A stretch of 64,000 bases of DNA from Stromatinia cepivora (Eukaryota; Ascomycota; Leotiomycetes; Helotiales; Sclerotiniaceae). The stretch covers positions 682,001-746,000 of the forward strand of contig RCTD01000023.1 in NCBI GenBank assembly GCA_014898415.1. The letters run 5' to 3'. A program made the position numbers and the translations under genes. Numbering within the stretch: the first letter of the stretch is position 1; every line of letters starts with the position of its first letter. The notes beneath the pieces are model-generated. The model worked only from the letters and a program-made list of their open reading frames with translations, was not told the DNA's origin and did not search any database. Below, piece after piece: positions 13,201 through 22,803 of the stretch.

Positions 13201-14700
13201 ATTTAGTTAACCATATTATTAAAACAAATAAAACTATAAATAACTTACTAGTATTCAGAATACAGATTATTTAAAATCATAAATATATATCACTCCAAAA
13301 TAACCTTTTACTTTACAATAACCGTTTGATAATACCCGATATCAATAATCTTCGAATTTATTTGATTTATGAAATCTATAATTCCATTTTCATTGCTTAT
13401 TCTGGTATAAGCAAAATCTATCTTTTATTATCTCAATAATACTATTAATCCAGAATACATAATATTATAGCCAGATATATATATAATTGCTATATTTGCA
13501 AATATAGTTCCATTTTATATAATCGTATCCCTGATTTATTATATACACTTTTGATTTTTAATCAAATATAACAATATATTATTATAGATTATTACAATTT
13601 TAATAAAGATAAATATAGATATAATAACATTTTAATTATTATTGATCGATTAACGAAGCAAGCTATCTTTATACTTTGTTACAAATCAATCGATATTTGA
13701 ATTCAAGTACAATTATATCTCTACTATATATATCGATATTATGGTCCTTTTGATATTATAATATTGGATTGCGGCCCCTAATTCATATCACAATTCTGAA
13801 AGGAATTCAATCAAATCCTAGGAATCGATCTCAAATTATCCATTATTCATTATCCCTAAATCGATAATCAAATTGAGATCTATAATCAATATCTTTAGTA
13901 ATAGTTAAAATTGTTTGTTAGCTATTATCAAAATGATAAATCAGAATTCCTATCTATAATAAATTACACATAACTTATTCTTCTATATGATTTCTTAGAA
14001 GGACTTATACCCTACGAAACCTTATACAAATATATACCAAAACATATATAAAAATAAAAGGAAGATACTAATAAACTAATAAACGATATGAATATATATA
14101 ATACCTATATATATATAGAATACAATAGATTAGTTTTTATACAAACAAAAGAAGATCTATTATATATCCAAACCAAAATATCGAAATCCATAAATATTCA
14201 TCAGTATAAAATCGATTTCGATATCGGAGATTATATATAACTCAATATGAAAAGTTATTTTACTCAAAGATCATCCAAAAAATTGGATTTTTTAATTCAA
14301 GGAAGATTTAAGATCATTAATCGATTTAGAAGTTTTTTTAAATTCGAATTTTTGATTATAATAAAAATTCATTCTGTTTTCCTTTTAGATTGATTATATA
14401 AGATATATAACGATCCTCTTTTTGATCAGATATTCGAATCATTTTTATCTATTAATATAATTAATGATTTGGAATAGAAAATAAAGAAAATATAAAAAAC
14501 TTTATTATACAGAATCTTGTGATTTAATAATGATATCGATCTTATTTAATATTCTACTTTCGATTTTAAAACATCACCGTATCTTTTATGCGATTTTCAT
14601 CTAGCCAATCCAATATTGCCTGATTCTTCCAATCGATTAATTGATTGAATAAAGCTTTATAAAAGCGAAAAAAATAATTATAATTATATAAATAATAATT
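7265..14700 (+). pseudogene. Gag-Pol remnant of Gypsy A
   Basis: These are RIP-degraded remains of a Gypsy polyprotein, read on the plus strand. Gag lies about 8100-8660 (an open piece at 8129-8350 matches the gag of copies B and C). The protease region is about 9000-9430. After the nested element at 9633-11306, reverse transcriptase lies about 11640-12270; an open piece at 11718-11981 holds the KEYIIDNLNKNFI...SSLKFYIDFKLLNSLI motif order. RNase H is about 12600-13050, integrase about 13130-14280 and a chromodomain-like tail about 14470-14650. Stops occur every few dozen codons. It is more heavily mutated than copy B and has no coding capacity left. Confidence 0.82.
9633..11306 (-). mobile_element. 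Gag-only LTR retrotransposon E
   Basis: Two 150-bp LTRs (9633-9782 and 11157-11306) enclose 1,374 bp, with a perfect 5-bp TSD ATAAT (9628-9632 and 11307-11311). On the plus strand the left end begins TGTGACGAACCCAACGAG; the element reads on the minus strand, as judged from the polypurine tract (AAAAAAGGGG on the minus strand, about 9784-9793) that precedes the 3' LTR at 9633-9782. The interior matches the gag region of the sister element F and contains no protease, reverse transcriptase or integrase. Its total of 1,674 bp is close to F without its insertion (1,676 bp). This is a non-autonomous, TR-GAG-like element that presumably used another Gypsy for its enzymes. Confidence 0.85.
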
Positions 14701-14843
14701 CATTTATAAAATCAAGGGAAAGAAAAGTATTCTTCAATATAGCAGATTAAATATTATAATTTTATAATAATGTATATATATACAATCATAAAAAGATCGA
14801 AAACCTATACGAATTCGAGGGAATTTGATTGTATATATATATA

Positions 14844-16222
14844 CAGTAACTGTGCACTTATATTACCCCAAAACCTTAAAAACGCGTAAATTTCGCGAAT
14901 TGAATTTCAACTCTCTTTATTATTTATTCATCAATAGCACCATAATGTATTCCCAGAACCTTGAATATTGAAAGGGAATTAGTTTTTAAGTATCTTACTC
15001 TATATTTATATGGTAAAATTATTAACAAAGCTTTCAATGACTCTAATCCTTATCGTATCGCAATTGACCTCAATCTCGAAGTGCGAACCGTTCGTTATAC
15101 TCTACAACAAGATGTATTATGCAATGAAGGAATGAATCTATCTCATATTCCTCGAATTAGATTTTATACAGAAAAAGAAGAATATATATTAGTTCGATAT
15201 ATTTGATTATATTCAAAATCAATTTATATATAAACAAAAACAGTTGTAAGTTTTAAATATAGTATCTTTATTATTAAGAAGATTTTGAAGGTTTATAGAA
15301 TCATCAATTGGAAATGTAAAAAGCAACCGGAACTTATCTAAACATATACACTCAAACGGCTTGTATAATGTTTAGCATATAAAGAATTGATAATGAAGGA
15401 ATAGGGATTAGTTGTATAAAGTAATGAATGTTTTGTAGAGTAGAGGCGGGGTAAAAAAGGAGAATAATGCTTCTATACTTCTGTTCAGAAATGGGAACCT
15501 AGAATGGTTCAAATATATAATACGAATAAGAATATGAAAGTTATAGTTTAGGGAGGCTTTTGGGATTTTGGAAGGAATAATTTATATATAATGAATAGAG
15601 ATTTTGAAAGTAAAAAATATGAATATAATGTTAACTTATATTTCGAGGTCCTCGATACTGAGGTAGGCCTTACTTTTGAAAGATTGGGTTTAGGGTATGA
15701 ATTTATATAGGATAATGTTTTTATTCATTATGCCCATAAAATATAGGATTGGTTTCAAAAGAAAGGGATCCCAATATTGAAGGATTGGCTTCCTTATTCT
15801 CCTGATTTCAATTCTATTGAATATATTTGATGGATTTTAAAAATGAGGTTATATAAAATGTTTTTTAATATTATAATCGATAAAAGCGAATCGGAATATA
15901 CTAGATAAAGATTAGAAAGTTGTTTACAAATAGTTTGGGATACATTAGATCAAGAATTATTCGATAAATTAGGAGCGAGTATACCTAATAGAATTGAGGT
16001 TTGTATTATGGTAGAAGGCTGGTATACAAAATATTGATTAATTATAGAGCGATAAGGATTTGAATTTTTTTTGGGGAATAGTATAGATATAGAACTTCAA
16101 TATATTCAAATTTTAGATTATAATAATTAATGATTGATTTTATAATTAAATTGAAAGGTAGATATTGAATATATAAAAAAACTGAAATTAGGTTGTGGGG
16201 TAATATAAGTTGACTAGTACTG
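14844..16222 (+). mobile_element. Tc1-type DNA transposon
   Basis: The ends are CAGTA followed by an imperfect inverted repeat about 34 bp long that shares CTTATATTACCCCA on the left and its complement TGGGGTAATATAAG on the right. A TA dinucleotide flanks each side (14842-14843 and 16223-16224). Removing the 1,379-bp element and one TA restores a sequence that aligns with Gypsy copy B at about 35310-35350. The element lies in the 3' untranslated part of Gypsy A. It contains one transposase frame. Confidence 0.9.
14961..16037 (+). pseudogene. Tc1-family transposase, broken by stops
   Basis: A single reading frame can be followed for about 358 codons with no frameshift, interrupted by about a dozen stops. 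The open first part (to 15203) looks like the paired N-terminal helix-turn-helix of fungal Tc1 transposases. Further on the frame shows a degraded first catalytic motif (SNEC for SDEC, Asp to Asn), then DNVFIHYAHK (second Asp), then WLPYSPDFNSIEYI (Tc1/mariner third-acidic motif). The end, EGWYTKY followed by TGA, is the usual C-terminus of this fungal family. The stops sit where Trp or Gln is expected, as RIP would produce. The displayed start at 14961 is not an ATG; the frame is open back to 14946, so the true start is lost or a few codons upstream. Confidence 0.88.
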
Positions 16223-16369
16223 TAGCCTGAGTTCTATATAACAGACGAACTACCATTATCAAGATAATACAAAGGCAATATATTTCAAAAAACTCATATT
16301 TATAATCATTTCAAAAATTATACAAAGAAAAGTTTAAATATAATAAAAACGAAATATAACGTTATTTCT

Positions 16370-16690
16370 ATCGATTTCATTCAATTTAATTGATTTGATC
16401 AATTTAATCGATTAATTTAATCAATTTCGGAATTGATTATATTAACCATTCATCATCATTATAATATAATTCAATCTCTTTCCCTTTTCTATTAAAACTT
16501 TTTTTTTTCAAAGATTTCTCAAATCAAAGAGAATATAAATCAATATTAATTTAATCAATTAATAAACGATTTGATTGATTTAATCAATTCATTTATTATT
16601 TTAATCAATTTGATTAATTAATTTGATCAATTTGATCAATTTCCAGTAAATTGATCAAATCAATCAAAATGATTAATCTAATTGATTTAG
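16370..16690. repeat. TTGATCAATTT-rich repeat in the 3' part of Gypsy A
   Basis: Many copies of the 9-mer GATCAATTT/AATCAATTT and its complement are packed between the integrase-chromodomain region and the 3' LTR. The same array is at 35460-35790 in copy B and, shortened, at 51295-51390 in copy C, so it belongs to the retrotransposon. It is strongly palindromic (TTGATCAA). Confidence 0.75.
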
Positions 16691-16787
16691 AGTTTATAAA
16701 CCTTCACAAAACCTGGTTTCCGATGAAATAGTAATAGAACAAAAGAATGAAATACTCAAAGGCAAACTTTTCCGAAAAAAAAAATAG

Positions 16788-17069
16788 TATTATAAATTGT
16801 AAACTATAGAAAACTAACCATATAATACCTCTTATCTTCTATATCAATTTATAAACTGATCATCTATATATATATATTACAAATCATACAATTTAATATA
16901 ATAAAATAATAACCCTAATAATATATATATATAATCCCACAATCCACAAATGAATATTTATATATATATATCTAATCGCTCTTTACGAACCATAATTCTT
17001 CAATTGTAGATTCTAAGGAATATAATTGACCCTGTTTATTCAGCTCTACTACGGCTCTTGTGCGTTACA
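16788..17069 (+). repeat. 3' LTR of Gypsy A
   Basis: This 282-bp LTR is the mirror image of the 5' LTR in mutation pattern: its inner start is degraded (TATTATAAATTGTAAAC) while its outer end is intact (CTACTACGGCTCTTGTGCG). It is followed by the TSD ATTTT at 17070-17074. Confidence 0.9.
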
Positions 17070-17074
17070 ATTTT

Positions 17075-20000
17075 ATTATTAAAAATTAAATCAATGAATA
17101 TCAAGATTTTGAGAATATTGTTTACTTTTATAAATAGGATTATATTATTCGAAGTATTATCTATAGTTATTGTATTAATTCTTTCAAGAATATCGAACTT
17201 TTATAAAATATTTAAAAGAATATCTCCAAAATATCGATCAATATAAGATTCATAAATAAATTCAAAACTAATAAGAATATATTCTATATTTCAATTTTAA
17301 TTAATAAAATAATAATTGATATCTATAAATAAATCTTTTATTGGATTTGATCAATAATCTAAAGTAATTATATATTTTGAATAATTAAAGAGGTGAATTA
17401 AAGCAATAGATTCAAAAAAAAGAATATATTTATTAAAGCGATTTTGAAGTGTTGTTATTGAAAATAATAGAAAAAGTAAATTCTATATTAAATATAAAGC
17501 TTTTTATTAAAGATCTTTTATAATTTGAAAAGAAATTTTTAAAGAAATAATAATAAAAAATATTTGATTATCAAATTCTTTTTTTATTAAAACTTTCGAT
17601 AAACATTATTAAATAAATTAATATTTATATTAATCTTTATATTAATTAAAATAATTTATTTTGAATAATAAAAAATTTTATATAGGATTTATAATCCTTT
17701 TATATATTTTAAACTTTAAATAATTGATCAAAAATATAATTCCTATATTCTTACCTCGAATATTAAAATAGATAAATATATTCTTACAGATTTGATAGAT
17801 TATACTAAATTCTTTATTTGAGATTCTAACCTCTTACTGAAAAGATTCTTATATTCATATTTTTTTATCCCTCTCCTAATCAATCATTTTATAAGAATTA
17901 ATATTATTTGAAGTTTTCGATTTATACTATAATGATTATCATTATTATCATAAAAACAATTGTTTAATATCCAATTTGAAAAAAAAATAAGTTTGATTAG
18001 AATTTATAATTGAAAAAAGTAAAGTAAAATCTTTTATTGAATTATTCTCTTTAATAAAAAAATCATTTCAAAGATTAATATTACGAAAATCACTAATTAA
18101 CTTTGAATTTGAAGCAACCATTTTAAATAAAGAATAATAAAGGTATATATTATTATAACTTTATTTATCAATATAATAAAAATTGATATTATTGATATTA
18201 ATATTGATATTAATATTAATAAATTATTTATATATCAAATTTAAAGAATAACTCTATATTAATCATCAAATAAAACTTTTTACATACAAAATTAACACAT
18301 TGATAATCTTGAGGAATAAAATCTTCAGAATATATCAACAAAAGCAATATACCTTTATATAACTCTTTATCTTTCTTTAATAAATCATAAAATCCATATT
18401 TTTCAAGATTATAACTCTTTACATACTACTCATTAAAGCCTAATAATTATACCCAATCTAGATCCTCCTCTTCACATTCAGCATTAAAAATCACATAAAG
18501 ATTTCGTTATAATATCAATTCATAAAAAATAAAGAATTTATAAAATGAAAGAATCTTATAATATTTATTATATAATAATTAATAATTAATATAAGAATTA
18601 ATATAAAAAAAGATTAATTTATCTAATCTTATAATCGATATAAAACCCTAAAGAGATTAAATAATCAATCCCTTTTAGATTTAATTTATTATACTTTCTT
18701 TGAAAACTTTTCATTACCCATTTCCAAACTTTTTGCTAAAAATGAAATTCAAGATTTTAATACTTTTAAATAATAAATTAATAATAAAAAAATAAAAATT
18801 ATAAGAATTAATATATTTTAATATTATGAACAAAAAACTCTTATTTTTATTTTTCTTTATTTCCTTTAAGATTAATAAATCTTTTTTTATTACATTTATT
18901 ATTATCTTTTTATATTCGTTTTTAAAGAATTTCATCATCTTTTTTATAATCTTCAAAATTATTATTATTATTATAAACTTACATAAATTGATCTTCTTTA
19001 TCTTTATAACTTAATCTTTGTATAATAATTGATACATAAACATTTATCATTTTTTTAATAAAATCAAAATTAATATCAATAAGAAAAGAATAAATTCATT
19101 CTAATTCACCACTTATAAATCATTTCATTTTTAATCCATTCTTTTATATTAATTTATTCGAATTCATTCATTTGAATTCATTTATTTGATCAATAAATAA
19201 TATTTAATCAATAAATAATTATTATTTAATCATTCATTTTAACTTTTTCGATTTGAATTTCAAATTCATTTCGATTATTTAATCGATTTCAAACTTTAAT
19301 AATATAAAGATTATTAGATAATTCAATAAAAGCTTTATATTTAAAAGATATATTGAATTATTAATATAAAAATTAATATAAAGATTGAATTTAATAATAA
19401 AGATTTAAAAAACTTGAAATAAATTAAAGTTTTTGAAAATAAGAAAATATTAAATATATATTCGCTTACTTCTAGAATAAGGATTCAATCCCTATTTAAA
19501 TATTGTTTTTTTTAATCTTTGATTTGTTATATTTATATTTCAATTTATTCTTTTTTCAATATTAATAAACTAAATTATTTTGATTTATTTTTAAATAATT
19601 ATTAATTTTTTAACAAAATATAATATATTTCCTTTAAAATACAATACTATCTGGGTTACTTTGAGTAATACGAAAATATAATTATAAATTAAAAGAATTA
19701 TATATTTATAATATAAACAAAAAAAAAAAAAATTTAAACCTGATAATAAATTAAATAATTAATATAATAATTAATATAAAATTCTAAAATACATATAGTT
19801 ATTACATTTTAAAAAATTCATCGATATCAAAAATCAATAGAACTTTTTATATTGAAATTACTATTTTATTGATTGATAAAAGAAATTATATACAATCATA
19901 ATTCTTTTTGAATTCAGAATTTAGTCTTAAAGGTTTTACAAAAAGTTACAGAATCTATTATAATAATTGAATTTGAAAATAGATTTTTATACTTACTTAT

Positions 20001-20519
20001 TGATAAAAAGCTAATAATTATTAATGATAAACTTATATATTATCCATACAAAACAAATAATTATTCAAATAAAGAATATAATACTTATACACCGCTTACA
20101 GAAAATAATGATAAATTACTTTTACATTAAAAGAGAATTATAATCTATATTCAAATATATAATAATAAATAATAAAAATATAATTAATTTTTTATTCAAT
20201 CTATTTTACATAATTCAATTTAAATAAATAAAATAATTAATATAAAGATTAGTATAATAAAATATTTTATATTTATAATCTTATTAAACATTTATTGATT
20301 ATTTACAAATAATTTACAAATAATCTATAGATTACCCATATATCCACAGATTATTTATTTATTTATAAATAAATAAATAATCTATAAATATATAAATAAT
20401 CCATAGATTATTTACAGATAATCCATAAATTACCCATCCAGATTTTGAATTACCCGCCCTACCAAATAAATACCCATGGATTATCTGTCAAGACTATTAT
20501 CCGCCCCGCGGGTACCCGT
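17075..20519. other. Right arm of the inner hAT-like element
   Basis: About 3.4 kb of very AT-rich DNA. The last 250 bp again hold AGATTATCTATAG-like subterminal repeats. On the minus strand about 18480-18300 a continuous frame with only two stops reads in part ECEEEDLDWV and then KYGFYDLLKKDKELYKGIL, more protein-like than its surroundings; it may be a transposase remnant, but I do not recognise it. Open frames at 18714-19014 on both strands are low-complexity Lys/Ile/Phe products of base composition. Confidence 0.45.
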
Positions 20520-20538
20520 TGCGCAGCCTAGCCAGGTA

Positions 20539-21033
20539 TTCGTTTACAAATCGGATTATTTATATATACTAATAAATTATCCATAAATTATTTATAAATT
20601 ATTTATAAATTATCCATCTATTTACAAATTACTTATCTATTTATAGATTGATAGATTATCTATAGATAAATAGATAATTTACAGATTATTTACAGATTAT
20701 CTATAGATTATCTATAGATTATCTATAGATTACTTATAGATTATTTATATAAATAATTTTTATATTAATCTTTATACTAATCTTATATAATAAATATATA
20801 TAAAATATAAATAATTTATAAATTTATAAATAATTTATAAATAATCCATTAATTTGTAAATAAATAAATAATCTGTAGATAAACAAAATAATTTATAAAT
20901 AATCCATAGATATCCGTTTGCAGATTAGATTATTTTAAAATCTCAACAAATAATCTGTAAAACAGATAAATCATTCAACGAATAACCCACAGGACAGATT
21001 ATCCATAGGTATCTGCGGGTTGCGGGTAATTTA
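20539..21033. repeat. Subterminal repeats in the right arm of the outer MITE
   Basis: This is a dense array of related units (AGATTATCTATAGATTATC, ATAATTTATAAATTATCC and similar), partly palindromic. It is the larger surviving arm of the outer MITE, and comparable motifs occur in both arms of the inner element. Such arrays are usual transposase-binding regions in hAT elements. Confidence 0.65.
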
Positions 21034-21121
21034 TGCGCAGCCTAATCATAGTAGTATATTTAAATTATAGTATTATATACTGCAGTACATATATAACTCA
21101 ATATAAATCACTATCCATACA

Positions 21122-21288
21122 TATACGGAATTACTGGAATTCGATAAAATTCCGACAAATTCCTTTCCGAAAAAGATAATATTAAAGTAATAGTAGCTAA
21201 ATTCTATTGAATTCCAATGGATGTTGTTTCAATATTGCTTATTTCGGAAAGAGATTATTGAATTATCGGATTCCAGTATTTCCGTATA
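21122..21288. mobile_element. Short palindromic MITE-like element (about 167 bp)
   Basis: The left side TATACGGAATTACTGGAAT pairs with the right side ATTCCAGTATTTCCGTATA with very few mismatches, and further inner segments pair as well (CCTTTCCGAAA with TTTCGGAAAG). Flanking TA dinucleotides fit a Tc1/mariner-type MITE. It has no coding capacity and normal base composition. Confidence 0.6.
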
Positions 21289-21602
21289 TTGTCTGTGATA
21301 TGTGGGATTCGTTCGATATGAAACTCAATAATGCTAATGATATAGAATTCAGTATGTATCGAAAATGCGATACGCCTCATTATAGTTGGCTGCAAGGGGA
21401 GGGGGGAGGGGGAGGGATTACACCGTATACTACTCCCATCACCGAAGCGCTTTGATATTCGTCTGCGGGCTCTAATCTCTCGGGATTATACTCTTTACGG
21501 TATGGTATACCTGGATTAATTTACGGGGGAAAAGAAAATCCGTAAGAAATGACTCTTGTGTTTCGGGGTTCCAGAATAAATACCACATATATGATACACT
21601 AG

Positions 21603-21735
21603 TATACGGAGTATTTGATGATAATTATAGTAACAGAGGAGGGAAATAGAATAGCAATCGGTCTGATATTCGTCCCTGGCCGATTTTCAGCCGAATGCCA
21701 GAGACCGAATCTTTTGAGAGATTATACTCCGTATA
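21603..21735. mobile_element. Short MITE-like element with TATACGGAGTAT ends
   Basis: A perfect 12-bp inverted repeat, TATACGGAGTAT (21603-21614) and ATACTCCGTATA (21724-21735), bounds 133 bp. The inside contains a second imperfect hairpin (CGGTCT...ATTCG against CGAATGCC...AGACCG). Flanking TA could be the target duplication. Related TACGGAGTA motifs occur near 3806 and 3849. Confidence 0.55.
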
Positions 21736-22512
21736 GTATCCTATCCTTTGTCTAACAACGTTGGACGCTAAGACATATGTCGAATTTTATCCTGTGTACT
21801 ATGTAAGAGCGAGACCATCGGTTGTGAGAATACCCGAATGGTAATATGAAGGTCTAAGTTCTTGTTGTAAGCTTGAAGCGTTGAATAAGTAGGCTGTGGG
21901 ATGCGCTTATATCCTATGAAGCTAGCAAAGCTATGTATGGAAAGAGTAAGATACATGACTGACTCAAGTCTGGTAGCATGAAGCTGCAAGCTGTCGGTTG
22001 GTATTCGAATAGAGCTCAAAAGCTTAGATTGACTAATTTCCCCGAAGCGATTTTCGTTTGGAATATTGATCAAATGACGACCATGCTTTAACTCCGAAAC
22101 CTCCCCTGAGGGATATGTCGAGTCCGTGGTGGCTGATTAATAGTTGAGCACTGCTTAGTCTTTACATTTGACGCGGAAATCATTTCTGGCTAAATTCCCG
22201 TCTTGTTTGCTGGGAAGAGTATCTTGTAAGTACCATTTAGTTTTAGACACAATTCTGGATCAGCACACATTGTAATCGCTGGTGATAGCCCAATAAGCGA
22301 AGCCAGGGACGGAAGAAAGAATTGAAAACATTGCAAATGCAATCATCTGAAGACTCTGTCTATGGTGAACACGACGAATAGGGACCGGAAGGCTCGACGG
22401 AAACTAAATACCCAAATAGCTAATCTGAATTCTGCTGGCGTCGGCGGACAAAGAGAAGTTCGCACCGGCTCAAAAAAACGAAACAGAATGTGACGCTATC
22501 GTTGTAGTAGAG
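21736..22512. other. Intergenic host-like DNA
   Basis: Normal base composition. A 101-residue open frame at 21768-22073 (minus) has no recognisable motif. The minus strand at about 22500-22260 may continue the decayed fragment listed next, but stops and shifts prevent a reading. Confidence 0.45.
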
Positions 22513-22803
22513 TCAATAATCCATATTTCTCTGGATTTGGCTGCAAATTTGCAAAGCACCCAGAATGTTGTTTTGCCACTTTTCATTGCCTTTTTTTACG
22601 TCACTCCAGTACACATATTGTACATTCAAGTATGCAAGACCGGCGGCAATAGTGACAGGACCGAGATGTAAGAGGAGTTCAAGTAACAGAATCGCTCCCC
22701 TATTGTACAGAGCGTAATTGCTAGGCTCTACCTCGGATTCACAAACAGTGGAGGTCTCGACACTGTTAAAGTCATCCTGGTGGAAATGAATGCCTACAAA
22801 CAT
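22513..22803 (-). pseudogene. Possible fragment of a fungal membrane-protein gene
   Basis: The 96-residue frame contains a hydrophobic segment, NRGAILLLELLLHLGPVTIA, followed by LNVQYVYWSDV and then NILGALQICSQI. This order (a membrane segment, a Tyr-Trp-x-Asp motif, then an NxxLxALQxAxxIH-like motif) resembles the N-terminal part of a family of uncharacterised fungal multi-pass membrane proteins. The frame then ends (RNMDY stop) and the downstream sequence has several stops in all frames, so this would be a truncated or decayed copy. The assignment rests on memory of the motif order and is tentative; a chance frame is not excluded. Confidence 0.33.

Larger units (their letters stand above)
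6687..17069 (+). mobile_element. Gypsy LTR retrotransposon A (chromodomain type), with three nested insertions
   Basis: The LTRs are 6687-7264 (interrupted) and 16788-17069, each 282 bp once the insertion is removed. The 5-bp TSD ATTTT lies at 6682-6686 and 17070-17074. LTR ends are TGTCACGAATCG and, at the outer right, CTTGTGCGTTACA. Without its passengers (solo LTR 6828-7119, gag-only element 9633-11306, Tc1 element 14844-16222) it is about 7.03 kb, matching copies B and C. Alignment with copies B and C gives the order gag, protease, reverse transcriptase, RNase H, integrase, chromodomain. A polypurine tract degraded to A-runs precedes the 3' LTR. All coding parts are broken by transition-type stops. 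Confidence 0.93.
4561..20530. mobile_element. Inner hAT-like element, about 5.6 kb, split by Gypsy element A
   Basis: The left end is TAGGCTGCGCA (4561-4571) and the right end is its reverse complement (20520-20530). A perfect 8-bp TSD, GCCAGGTA, flanks it at 4553-4560 and 20531-20538. The inner left end resembles the outer right end (GCGCAWAAATTA) and the inner right end resembles the outer left end (GCGCAACGRRTACCCGC), so this copy sits in opposite orientation to the MITE. Subtracting the Gypsy insertion (6687-17069 plus a 5-bp TSD) leaves 5,582 bp. Its arms are extremely AT-rich and no transposase can be read with confidence. It is either a RIP-ruined autonomous partner of the MITE or a larger non-autonomous relative. 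Confidence 0.85.
4500..21044. mobile_element. Outer hAT-like MITE, split by a nested element
   Basis: The terminal inverted repeats begin TAAGCTGCGCA on the left (4500-4510) and TAGGCTGCGCA on the right (reverse complement of 21034-21044). The flanks are ATCACAGC (4492-4499) and ATCATAGT (21045-21052), an 8-bp target duplication in which the right copy carries two C-to-T changes. An 8-bp TSD and a TAGG..TG..CA-type end fit the hAT superfamily. Without the inner element (4561-20530) and one 8-bp duplication, only 61 + 506 bp remain, a 567-bp non-autonomous MITE. Its right arm is full of subterminal AGATTATCTAT-like repeats. It carries no coding sequence. Confidence 0.85.

Noticed and set aside
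18714..19014. Overlapping Lys/Ile/Phe-rich frames on both strands
   Set aside because: Low-complexity products of extreme AT content, with no motif and no neighbouring gene structure.
4500..21044. Possibility that the AT-rich blocks are mitochondrial DNA insertions
   Set aside because: The blocks contain LTRs, TSDs, Gypsy/Copia pol motifs and DNA-transposon ends; no mitochondrial gene motif was seen.
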